A stretch of DNA of 64,000 nucleotides, from positions 397,200-461,199 of the forward strand of contig MEHQ01000078.1 in assembly GCA_008828725.1 (NCBI GenBank), read 5' to 3'. The DNA comes from Saccharina japonica (Eukaryota; Sar; Phaeophyceae; Laminariales; Laminariaceae). Within the stretch, counting starts at the first letter, position 1. Every line of letters starts with the position of its first letter. Under the pieces are notes generated by a model. That model had not been told where the DNA came from, did not search any database, and saw only the letters and a program-made list of their open reading frames with translations. The translations under genes and the position numbers were made by a program. Shown piece by piece: positions 1 through 10,625 of the stretch.

Positions 1-285
1 TTCACGATCTAGACCATCTAGTTCCTTACCTGCCAGTGTGAGAGGTTGTACAGGATCTGCACAGCACAGATCGAACCTATTTTAAGGAAACATGCGCTAT
101 TAATATACCATGCAGACTATACGGCTCCCACGTGGCAACATGATGAGCTAGATCATACAGATCATACAGATCATACAGATTATGCAGATCATACAGACCA
201 TACAGATCAGGAACCTACCATCCCTGAGAAATCTAGATCATGATATATCTGTAGATGATCTGTCCGATTTGTTCACTTATTCCAC
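1..285. repeat. GATC-rich composite repeat (left copy)
   Basis: A conserved lead (GAGAGGTTGTACAGGATCTG, AGCACAGATCGAACC, GGAAACATG) is followed by a CAGATCATA array and AATCTAGATCATGATATATC. Related copies: 15280-15540, 15664-16040, 17100-17240, 19560-19940 (reverse), 38740-38840 and 55560-55880. No protein is coded; the open frame across it is an artefact. Confidence 0.75.
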
Positions 286-1056
286 CGCAATCCAAAAAAG
301 ATACACGCCCAAGTACAGAGCTACCGTAGCGACCGACCGGTTACTGCTATACTAGATACGCGGAGGAAAGACGTTCCGCTGGAAATATCATAAAATCTGA
401 AAAGGTGAAAAATCCAAAGCTGTGAAGACTTCTAAATTTTCCTAAAAAATCATCTTTGCAGCATAATGTAGTATGATCCTTAAATCACGCGTGCTATCAA
501 ACCACGCTGTGTCGTAAAAAACAAGAACGCTCGGGCGTTTAGTCATATGAATGTAATATCAATAGCCAAAAGGCCCCATTACATTCCCGCACAGGGTGAT
601 GCATCGCAGCGAATGGACCGCCCTTCAATCGCTCGGAGCAAAAAAACAAATATTTTACTTTTACTGACGAAAAACACGAGAAGAGCAATACTTCTACTCG
701 CTTGTATGGTGTGACAGGAGACGTACAACCTGGTACTAATTATCAATGGCACGTACGTAATGATATTGCTTTCGTATTATCGTGTTCGTTCACGCCACTT
801 TGTGTTTTAACGTTACGCACGACCCACAGCAGCAGCAGCAGTAGCAGCAGCAGGTCTTACAATCTGTTCGCGCAAAAAAAAAAAACCGTTTTTGTTTTTG
901 TGTCTCAATAATCCAGAGGCGTGGTCCGCACTTCCCGTGGTGCGCAGTTCATGATTTTTTTTTCAACACGATCCGAAAGCGGCGCTGCCACCTGCGTTTC
1001 TGGCCAGTTGTGAGTTGTGACCCGTTTTGGCTGAGAGTAGGGGTCAGGGCTACCAG

Positions 1057-1192
1057 ACGTCAGGGTTAGGGTTTTAGGGTTTTAGGGGTTGGTTGGGTTG
1101 GGTTGGGTTGGGTTGGGTTGGGTTGGGTTGGGTTGGGTTGGGTTGAGTTGGGGTGGGTTGGGTTGGGCTGGGCTGGGTTGGGTTGGGTTGGG
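1057..1192. repeat. Telomere-like and GGGTT microsatellite
   Basis: GGGTTAGGGTTTTAGGG passes into about 16 GGTTG repeats with slight decay. Short interstitial pieces of the same type (GGGTTCGGGTTAGGG) occur at 30288 and 35057. The flanks 286-1056 and 1193-2843 hold no recognisable gene; CAG repeats lie at 819-850 and a GGAACG/CGTTCC-rich stretch at 2000-2150. Confidence 0.85.
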
Positions 1193-2843
1193 TCTACGCC
1201 CGCAGTACCTTGATCCCGCCAGGAAGTGCTTCCTAGCCTAGCCCGCTCAATAATGCAATACGCGTGAACAGCCTATTAATAGCGTTTTTCGTAAATTTTG
1301 TCCATGAATGCCACTCCTCCACTGGTTCGCTTCTTTAATACACTACGTACATTATAGTATGACCTTTCAAAGACTGCTGTGGTGTTGTTTTGTGTTTTTG
1401 TCGTGCAGTCCTGTCTTGTATGTCATGGTCGGTTTCTTGTTTTCGTGTCTTATGCCCTATTCTTGTTTTCGCGCCATACTTCCCCATTCTCGTTTACGCA
1501 TCTTAAAACTCCCTATTATTAGTATCGTTTTCGCACCTTAACACCCTCTATTATCGTTTTCGCACCGTTATTCCCTGATATGATCGTTTTCGTACCTTCA
1601 CTCCCCATTCTCATTTTGCGACCACAGAGCTTGTATCTCTCAAGGATTGAAGAATCGGCACGGACACTGTGGGTGTGCTGGATGTCGACGGTTTCATGTG
1701 AAAAGCACACACACATTGGCCGCGGGGCCTATGGACAGTCTTGTTGAAGAGTCATTTTGGACATCATCATCATCGTCATTATCATCATCACGCTACCGGG
1801 CGGCATTGATGATGATGGTGTTGATGATCTTATCACACGAGCTCATTTCCCTGAAAAGAAATCCTGCCTGTATGGTCATGGTCACAAAACAGCCTGAATC
1901 AATATTTTCTATTTCTTCTGTGGGTTTCCCTTCTTTTCGGAGTGCACATGAGTCATCGACGTTGAAGCTCAGGGCGTGCCTCAACTTATTTTTGACTTGG
2001 TCGGAACGACTGGAATGGAACGAGACTGTTCGTGGTTACCCGTTCCATTCCAACGTTCCAAGTTCCAATCTGTTTGTGTGCGATGTGAGAGGACGTGTCT
2101 TAACCCCCTCCAAAAGGCATTGGAACGCTTGGAACGTTTGGAACGGAATGGTCCCCACACAGTAGTGTAATAATACCAAGGACAGCAGCGTAATCAGGGG
2201 CGTCCAGAAAAAAGAGAAAACGACACACCACAACCCCAGAGGTCGGAATAAAAAACCGTTGCAACCGTTGTGATCACATGATGAAATAAGAAAATGGTGA
2301 AAACAATTATCCTTATTTTCATTTTCTTTCACTTGGTTTTAGTACCCCCCCCCCTAACGAACAAAAAAAATCTGTGAGATGTCGAAAAAAAAAAATCGAC
2401 CACCCTCGGTGTAATAAACAATAAGGCAAGGGCAATAAAAAAAATAATGAAGTACGTAGACTAGAAGGAAGTTAGAGTTTGCGCATAGCAGGTTTCCTTT
2501 GTTTCCGTGGTTTTCTGCTTTCGGGAATGTTATGAGTGATCAACGTTGAAGCTCATTCATGCTGCACATTGTCGGATGGCAAAGATGACAATACTACTAA
2601 TAATTAAATAATACCAGGTATAGTATAACCAAAACAATCCACACTAATTTCAAGATACTGTTTTTCTACACTAATTTCACTGTCAGATGGCAATGATGAT
2701 AATTACAATTAATCAATCAATACCAGGTAGTACAAGCACGCGACAGATGTTGATCATCCCTTATTCTTGGCCAGACTGGTACTCTTTCACGTAAGACTGG
2801 GTGCGTTCCACACTAATTTCAGTACAAATAGGTCGCATTCTCA

Positions 2844-3035
2844 CCCCCCCCCCCCCCCCCCCCCCAAATTGCTCCGTCTCGAAAGGGACGCCTGGGCAAT
2901 GGCCAAATGACTAAGGCAAGCAACAAATGAGTTCCCCCCCCCCCCTCGCTCCGTCGCGAAAGGGACGCATGGTCAATGGAAAAATGATCAAGGCAAGCAA
3001 CAAACGAATTCGCCCCCCCCCCCCCCCCCCCCCCC
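2844..3035 (-). repeat. Family G2 repeats (two, reverse) separated by C-tracts
   Basis: C-runs of 22, 12 and 23 bases (2844-2865, about 2933-2944, 3013-3035) bracket two copies of a roughly 68-bp unit containing AAGGGACGC and CAAATGACTAAGGCAAGCAA. In the forward sense the unit reads G-tract, GTACTCATTTG, AGTCATTTGACCATTG, CGCATCCCTTTCGAGACGGA, and is a sister of family G1. Confidence 0.8.
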
Positions 3036-3409
3036 AAATTCTCAGTCTCAAACTCTGAATGATCAGATTCTTAACATTTGTCTCGTACTACTGGCTGTAA
3101 GTAGTATACGAATCATTCTCGTTTTTCGCACCTTATTCCCTATAACCGCGACGTCGTGCCCTGACCGTGGCGACGGTGGGCGGCCGCTAGTCTGAAGCCG
3201 GACCCATCTCCCCATCGTCCTCGCCTTGCACTTCTTGTGTTTGCCGGCACATTCAGCGCAGGTCATAGTCGAGCATTTCCCCCCCATGCTGTTACCCATA
3301 CGGTTCCCTCCGGCGGCTGTTGTCGTTGCGGACACCGCCCCACCGACTTTTGTTACGTACGTACGAACAGCGCGCGGGGACGTCAAGCGTCATGGGGGGG
3401 AGGAAGGGG

Positions 3410-3411
<2 letters not shown>

Positions 3412-3485
<74 letters not shown>
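3412..3485. repeat. Uninterrupted poly-G of 74 bases
   Basis: Positions 3412-3485 are all G, followed at once by GTACTCATTTGCTGCTTG, the start of a family G2 repeat. Such a tract could form G-quadruplexes and is prone to length error in sequencing. The glycine-rich frames across it are artefacts. Confidence 0.95.
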
Positions 3486-3486
<1 letters not shown>

Positions 3487-3760
3487 ACTCATTTGCTGCT
3501 TGTCTTAGTCATTTGACCATTGACCACGCATCCCTTTCGAGACGGAGCGGGTGTACTTCATTTTCATGGCCGTAGTCGTATATATGACCATAGACTCTCG
3601 CATCCCTACAATGCCGGGACGGGGCATGTCGGGCTTTCACCGACCAGGCAGACATTGCTAGCACCAAGCGCGGGTGGGCGTGCTCATTTGTGTTGCTTGC
3701 CTCAGTCATTTGACCATTGGCCACGCATCCTTTTAGAGATGGAGGGGGGGGAACAAAAAA
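3486..3760 (+). repeat. G2-G1-G2 repeat string after the poly-G
   Basis: A G2 unit (3486-3548), a G1 5' part (3549-3674) and a second G2 unit (3678-3747) ending in another G-rich stretch. The two families alternate head to tail in the same orientation. Confidence 0.8.
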
Positions 3761-4166
3761 AATGAATACTCCGGAAGTACGTTCGTATTCATATAATAGA
3801 ACAGCGTGTTTTATTTGTCCGACCAATCACCTGAATCAAACTTCTCCCCCCCCCACCCCCCGTAAAGTGTTCACGGTAAAAGCCAACACCCCCCCCAGCG
3901 AACCGGTTATTTGCATTTTGAAGAGAAGCATACCGTTATCACACCGGGTGATAAGATAAGACACACCCCTTGGGACGAATTTCCGGACAGCTTCCCCCCC
4001 CCCCCATAGCAAGAAAAATCACACGCAACCATGCTGAACGATGATGGCTTCGAAAAATTATGGTCGACGAGACCTTTCCGTAGATCAGACGACGCACGGC
4101 TTGGGGCGTTTGCACTTATTTTCCCGCTGGTGAGAGATAATCAGCTTGGCCATTTTGGCAGAGGGG

Positions 4167-4394
4167 GTGTGATATGTTATCACCCAGTGTGATATATTAT
4201 CACCCAGTGTGATATATTATCACCCAGTGTGGTATATTATCACCCAGTGTGGTATATTATCACCCAGTGTGATATATTATCACCCAGTGTGATATATTAT
4301 CACCCAGTGTGATATATTATCACCCAGTGTGATATATTATCACCCAGTGTGATATATTATCACCCAGTGTGATATATTATCACCCAGTGTGATA
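4167..4394. repeat. 20-bp minisatellite with a hairpin in each unit
   Basis: About eleven copies of GTGATATATTATCACCCAGT. Each unit contains GTGATA-TAT-TATCAC, a perfect 6-bp stem with a 3-base loop. Variation is limited to a few units (TGTTAT, GGTATA). There are no unique spacers, so it is not CRISPR-like. Confidence 0.95.
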
Positions 4395-4424
4395 CCGGTA
4401 GCACTACGAAGCCGTCGACGTTCA

Positions 4425-4776
4425 CTTACTGCCGGTCGCCCCGGTGGGCTAGCAGGTAACCACGAAGCCTGTAAGCGTCAAGAAAGCGAGTTCGAGCCCC
4501 GCCGAGTGCATGCTCTTAGGCACATTTTCTCGCAAAAAAATATCTTGACTACGTAGCAGAAAGCGCGAGAGCGTGAGTTAGCAAAGTTCGATGAAAGTCG
4601 ACGAGCGTTGGGAAGGCTGAACCCTCTGCGCGATAAAAATCAAGGCAAGAACCGTAGCGGGGGAGGAGGGAGAGGAGCCTACTTTGCGACCCCGGATCTG
4701 AGTTACGACTATTAATAGGGAGGGAGAGACGGAAGTGCGAAGAAAATTAATGGGATGGAAAAAAAAAAAAAAAAAA
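4425..4776 (+). repeat. tRNA-derived SINE, full length
   Basis: The head resembles a tRNA with an A box (TGGGCTAGCAGGTAACC) and a B box (GAGTTCGAGCCCC). A conserved body follows (AGAAAGCGCGAGAGCGTGAG, GACGAGCGTTGGGAAGGCTG, GACCCCGGATCTGAGTTACG) with a poly-A tail after GGGATGG. Other copies: 17545-17895, 23020-23353 (reverse) and partial ones at 20180-20350, 31775-31850, 40262-40505, 47725-47945, 48218-48448 and 57660-57845. Established knowledge: this layout marks Pol III-transcribed SINEs. Confidence 0.85.
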
Positions 4777-5145
4777 AGCCAATGGTTTGAGGGGGGCCGG
4801 GCCTGTAAGAAAATAGCATAGCTTGACGTCTACTACTGTCCGTATACAGGAACACGCGTGCAGACAGACTACGACGTAGGACTATTACGGTTGAGACGCA
4901 TGCTACGATAGAGGTGCACCGTGTTTTTTCTGAGCTCCTCACTTAAGGAGCGTCATACCTCACCGAAAAATTGATTTTGAAGGAAAATAGAAGTGCTGCC
5001 GGATGAGAGAAATCACGCGACCGAAGTATACCCTGAAACATATTTCGTCACAAAAATGAAAAAACGACGAATTTGGGTTAAGGAGCCCGATCGTTCAGAA
5101 AAAAACGCTTAGGCCAAAAAGTGCTACCTCTACCGTAGCACGCGT

Positions 5146-5334
5146 CGGGGGACCATAATAGCAATAGTAAACAGGACCTTTGGCAAAGAAAAAAAAATAC
5201 CACTCTGTTCCGAAATATAAGCACTTTTTGTATTACATATTAATAAAAAATCGTTTCTTATATTTCGGAACAGAGCGGTGTATATTTCCCTATTTGTACT
5301 AACGACATTTGGTCCTATTTACTATGCCCCCCCC
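5146..5334. mobile_element. Nested MITE: 85-bp inner element within an inverted-repeat element
   Basis: The inner element at 5198-5282 has near-perfect ends (ACTCTGTTCCGAAATATAAG) in inverted orientation and TA at both borders. Outside it, GGGGACCATAATAGC...AAACAGGACC pairs with GGTCCTATTTACTATGCCCC. A second pair of the outer ends is at 57342-57438, with a one-sided inner end at 57449. No transposase is seen, so these are non-autonomous. Confidence 0.75.
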
Positions 5335-6367
5335 GTAAAGCAGTATAGGTTTGCTATATCTAGCATGCTCGCCGTCTGTACGAGTATCGATACTCCTATC
5401 ATATGATGTGTACACACGACGACATCGGGAGGGAAAACACGTGCGATCGAAAAACATGCTTGCCGTTGACGATCGAAAACACGTGCGATTGAAAAACACG
5501 TACTCGTATGTATACGCCTGCTGATGCTCTTCCTACACACGACGACGACGGCAGGAGGGAAACACGTGCAATGGATGAAAAAAAAACAGCAGTGTGATTC
5601 ATGGACAGCCAGAAGGAAAGTTTTACGTACAGACAGGTAGACTTGACGTCCGTGTATACGAGGTACATATACCCGCGGGTACACCTGTTCCAGTATGAGT
5701 ATATACTCTGAACGGAAATGCAAGGAACGTTGTTATATACTTTTCAGCAAATAACGGTCCCTACATTTCCGACCATAGTTGCTTATAGTACGCGTACTGA
5801 CGTACTGGTATACTTCGTATGAGCAAGTTACTCGTTCCGTCGTAGCGCAGGCGACGATAGGTCAAGTTGGGGCTGACGAAACACAGCAGTATTCACACGT
5901 AGCTGTTATTTCTCGTGACCGATTGAAGCTATACTTTGTACACGAGTACGTACCACGGCGGTACCTCGTATACCTGTCCTGTACAGGCAGTAGTTGGTTC
6001 GCTCGAGTTACTCGTAGTAAACGACTGCCTGCCGTGCTGTATTTACTGTTGGCATGGCCTTTACGCTACACTTTAGGATCGGTGGGATCGGTAAGCCGTG
6101 CGTGAGCGTGTAACATGTCACAACAGTACAATGAGTATACCAACACGAGTATAGGTCAAAGAAGGCCCTACGTATATAAAGATAGAGTCAGCCTGTGTAC
6201 GTACATACGAATATCATACTCTATTAATAGGTAAAATCTACTGACAAAAAAAAATGTCCAAGGCGATTCGAATTTCCAACGCCGACAACAAGGGGAGCCA
6301 CACCAGCTGAGGCCCTTCTACAACGTTACCACGGGACACGTCGCCGTGGCGGTGACTGCGGCGGAGC

Positions 6368-6808
6368 ATGCTGGCGCCGCACGAAAGCTTGCTCGCGAGC
6401 CTTCTGTGTCCGACATGCAAGAACGTGTGTCTTGGTATATACGATGTTATTGATTGTCCCGGTTCGACCAGTAGGAGTAAGCTCTCTACCAGCACGGATG
6501 CCCCTTCCAGGCAACGCAAGCCCAGCGTAGAGCGGCCTCGACCGGCACCAGTCTCCCTCAGGGAGCCCCGGTACACTCCCGGAAGCCCAATAAATCAAGC
6601 GGTTTGGGTTGGGGCGAGAGCCCCCGCCGGGACTCCCGCGGCGCCAAAGCCTCGAGGCCCTCTCTCTCTCCTGCGAGGAAGGTCAACCTATAAACCTGCG
6701 TCCCCATTGCTTTGCCTCAACGTTCCATCTGATTTATCATCCTCTGCTCACCAAAAAACCGATGAACGCCAGCTTATAAAAGTGCGTCTGCCTCCCGTCC
6801 TCGCGTGA
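6368..6808 (+). other. GC-rich open frame of 146 codons, unrecognised
   Basis: The frame opens MLAPHESLLASLLCPTCKN and continues with Pro/Arg/Ser-rich sequence. The minus strand is also open over part of the stretch. No family is recognised and no splice partner was found. It ends just before the left edge of the 3.5-kb duplication at 6824. It may be an exon or a transposon remnant. Confidence 0.2.
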
Positions 6809-6823
6809 GAAGTAGCGCCAGGC

Positions 6824-9800
6824 AGCAGTAGCGCCAAGTGTTGGGGTGCCTGCTGCTGTTCCTTGTGGCAAGTCGTGTGTTGTGGTATAGCGCCGATCGT
6901 AGAGGAGGACCTGGCCAAAGCAAGTGATGATCAGATGTAGTAGACCCAACGACCCAACGACCAAACCTTCCGGAGAGATTTTTTTGTGCCGGTTCGCGTT
7001 GCACTTAGTTGCGCCGCGTTTTGGTTATTGCACCGCATGTTTCCCTTCGACATTACGATTACGATGCGCTATGTATGCGCGTATGCGCCCCTGCGGCTAG
7101 GTTAGGCTTGGCGGCTCTTGATCATGATGCGATGATGCTGCTGTCATGTGCTACATGATCGTAGCGAGTGGGCTCGCTGAGTCGCGTCTCGCCGAGTCGT
7201 GATACCTATACAGGATACAGGACCTGTTTGGTGGTTTGGCATTCGATATTCGATAGTGTCTGGCAATAAGGATACAGCAGTACCTGGATGCATGGCTGAC
7301 GGTAGCGACCCTCGAAGGAGATCTTCCAGGCGTGAGTAGTGAGTGCCACCAACTGCCAGACCGAGTCAGTACGTGGTCCCAGTGTGATCCTAGGATACGA
7401 ATACTGCTGCTATAGATCCTGCCACAGGTACGCGTACGTAAAGAACACACACGCATATAGCTGCATGGTGCGTGAGTGTTACAAGATACACCGGTCGTAC
7501 TTGTTCTATCGTGCATGATATGACATGATACCTCGTGAAGGCGCTGGTCGCTTCCCTGGAAGTGTACCCAAGGGTCGTAATTTTAGACGGAGCACGTGTG
7601 TGTCTCGAATCTCGAGGCCCTCTACGAATGCAGACGTATTATGTGGTACTCGGTACGAGTGGAACATAACCCTTGATACGCGTATGTAGCGGGTGCTTAT
7701 TTATCTCTTATCGACAGTCTATCATACCCCGCCGTACTGGGAGGGTGCAGCCGTACAATCAGTATCATGCAGCATGGCCCCGACGCCACAGCACGTGCCG
7801 TACAGCAGTATACAAGCAAGTGCGCGACAGCTGGGAGTTCGTAACAGTTTCAGGCTCGAGTTTTGGACGAAGGCAATCATGTTTGTGGCCATTTTTATAC
7901 TGAAATTAGAGTAGGGCGCACCCTGCCTGGCAGAAGAATTCGAGTCTGGACAGGGGAGCACGCGGATCGGAAACCCAGACGCCACACTCCTCAAAAAAAG
8001 GCCAAATTGAAAAAACAAATCGGCGCGTTGGAATTTATTTTTGTTCGAATCGAGAAAATGTCATTTTTCTTCAAATTTGTTTGTATTACTCGATTTTAGC
8101 ATACCCCCTGTCTGGGCTCTCGAGAAGAGGATTGTGGTGTTCGACAAAAAAACAAATGAGCTCCTCTAGCCCGGACTAAAATAGGAGATTATCGTACCCC
8201 TTTCAGTACTACTGCACCACAGCTGTACCAGCACCACGTATTTCCGTCAACTTCCAATTAAGTTGTCACCAAAACTGGAGTGCGGCAGTCCTAAACGGGT
8301 TGGTTAGTAGATGGGTGTCACGCCGTGATTGCTGTGTGATCGTCATTTATTTGTATTCGTTTTTCCTACAGGGTCACTATTTTAATACGAAAGTTTTGCT
8401 GTGACCGCTGATCGACGCGTTCGATTCCACAACGTTTTTGCACCCACACCTGCTCACACAGGTTTTTCGTTTCAACCGCAGCGAGCGAGCTGTCGCCCCC
8501 CAGAAGAACGTCGTCTATCAAAAATACCGACAGAAAGAGATCGTATACAAGTACGTACGTATATACCAGCCAGCAAAAGCCGGCATCAACAAAGTTTTGG
8601 CAAAAGCTAGCTTCCTCTTCGATGGGGACTGAACTCCAGCAAGACGATTTGCGAGAGGCTCTTGCGAAAACACGCGGAGTGTTGGACCGGTGATTCTATC
8701 GATCCCGAAGAAAAACTGTATGCATGCAGTCACCACCAGCAAAAGCCACAGCGCCAGCAAAAGCTACAGCGCCAGCAAAAGCCAGCATAGATACCTAGGT
8801 GGGCACATATCAGTCCTCCGGTAGATAGTGTCAAAGGCCGGCAAAGGTAAACACATATAATACCACAGTCTTCTATCGGTATAGACAAGAGCAATGGTAC
8901 GTACCAAACTCCAGCAGCAAAAGCCAACCCCGATAAATAAGACAGTCACATACCGAAACACCAAACCCAGAAGGACACAGAAGAAAAACATTTTGATTGC
9001 GCGTTAACGGCTAAATAATGCCTCGTGCTCTTTAGAACGCGACCGCTTTTTCGGAGACAACATACTTGGAATTAGAGTTGAGCAATGTTGACGGCGGTGG
9101 AAACGGTTACGTTTAACAATATCGTGTAATGTGGGTGGCGTGTGGCTAGCTGAAAGTTAGGTGGCCTCGGCATCGACGGCTGACGTGCTGTTTCCCTTCA
9201 TGCAAATATGTGAGCGAAAAAGCTGGAGGAGATCGCAAGAACATCATCTCAGCGGTGTCGATTCCGCTCTTTGTCGTTTCACCAGCCACACTACAGCAAC
9301 CAGTGTTGGATATCGAACGATAATCGACTTCGAGTCGGTACCGGTATATACGCGAAAAAAAGTAATCGATACGACCTCGATATTTGATGGATTGATATCG
9401 ATTCCGCTCTTTGTCGTCACACCAATCACACATTAAAGCATAGTCGGATATCGAACGATCATCGAGTTCGAGTCGATACAGATATAAAAGCAAAACAAGA
9501 AATCGATTCGATCTCGATATTTGATGGATTGGTATCGATTCCGCACTTTGTCGTCACACCAACCACACTTCAAAAATACCGATGGATATCGAACGATATT
9601 CGAGTTCGATATACGACAAAAATCAACAAAACAATAACGATCGGTACGATCTCGATATTAGATACCATGTAGATTGATGAAGCTTTTGTTCCAATATCTT
9701 GCACAAAAATCACGGGGATGCCACGAGTGGATGGAGGGCAGAAAGACACGTACCATACGGCAAATCGAAACTTCGATTGCCAGGTACCCACTCTGATGTA

Positions 9801-10323
9801 AGGGTCGTTGGCAGATAAGGGACCTCCAATCCCGAGCGCACTACGACTACCGTAAGGTCCCTCAAAAAGGGGACCAACCTCCTGCGTCCCCCGGAGACTC
9901 TATTTAATCGGCGCGTGGTCCCTCCAGAAGTCGACGCTTTCCGTATACTTCTTCCGGTCTAAGGCCACCCCCGACCCCCCCTCCTCTTTTCCAAGCGCGT
10001 TTCTCATCATCGTGATCGGCTGCATGGGGATCTCGCGGTCCACGTCTTGCGATTTTACGGAGATTATCCCCCAGGGCGCGTCCGATGCCGTCTCCTCTTT
10101 CCCCATTGCCGCGGTTTCTTTTCGAATCTGTTCTCGGCTGCGCGGCAAAACGGTTTTCAAGGAAAGCGGAGGCGGTGGTGGCGAGCGGGGGGGGGTGGGG
10201 GTAAACATGCGCTATTCACCGTGGTCCATCGAGTATTTTGCACCCACACGAAAAACATTTTTCGATCTGTTCTCGGCTGCGCGGCAAAATGGTTTTCAAG
10301 GAAATTGGAGGCGGTGGTGGCGC
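6824..10323. repeat. Segmental duplication, distal copy (3.5 kb)
   Basis: A direct copy of 10626-14125 at a constant offset of 3802 bp. I saw one substitution (C at 7549, G at 11351). It contains the duplicated DUF3228 terminal exon, its decoy acceptor, a CAGCAAAAGC-type minisatellite near 8740-8790 and three diverged TCGATA-rich units (9290-9660). No independent gene is seen in the 6.8-9.8 kb part. Confidence 0.95.
9900..10137 (-). pseudogene. Second copy of the terminal DUF3228 exon
   Basis: Identical in protein sequence to the terminal exon at 13702-13939, with the same acceptor (ends GCGCAG), reading frame and stop. It lies 3802 bp further downstream of the gene inside the second copy of the segmental duplication. 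It has no upstream exons of its own, so it is either a dead duplicate or an alternative last exon that would give the same protein with a different 3' UTR. Confidence 0.85.
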
Positions 10324-10625
10324 CTTGGAGGGGGGGGTGTACTCATGTCGTGCACGGCCGTAGTCATATGACCATAGACCCTCGCATCCCTACAATGCCG
10401 GGACGGAGTACGTTGGGTTTTCACCAACCAGGCAGACATTGCTTGCACCAAGCGCGAAGCGCCGTGAGGTATTGGGCGAGTCGCATGGAGGGTGAGCTGC
10501 ATCCTGCTAAGAACCGCCTGTGAGGCGGACTTGCATATGGACGACAGCTTCAATGAGTTAATTTAATTTCTGGTGTGGCCACTTCCGGAGACAGCAATGG
10601 GTTTTACTATGTAACTGCCTCGCGG
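10324..10625 (+). repeat. G-tract-associated dispersed repeat (family G1), near full length
   Basis: A G-run followed by GTACTCATGTCGTGC, a TGACCATAGACCCTCGCATC core and an AATGCCGGGACGGAG block, continuing to a CCACTTCCGGAGACAGC block near 10585. Other copies: 3549-3674, 14288-14530, 23830-24112 (reverse), 29936-30090, 43328-43395, 48747-48790, 58434-58800, 58862-58965, 61655-61740, 61815-61850 and 62925-63140. No coding capacity. Confidence 0.85.

Noticed and set aside
1647..2165. 172-codon plus-strand frame
   Set aside because: Composition resembles the surrounding non-coding DNA, includes an ATC microsatellite and has no splice partner or family resemblance.
3226..3575. Glycine- or proline-rich frames of 66-112 codons
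   Set aside because: They exist only because the 74-base G-run is open in every frame.
4167..4394. CRISPR-like array
   Set aside because: Units are contiguous 20-mers with no unique spacers, and the sequence is eukaryotic.
7151..7516. Duplicated 121-codon minus-strand frames (also 10953-11318)
   Set aside because: They are identical only because the whole 3.5-kb block is duplicated. No coding signature or splice context.
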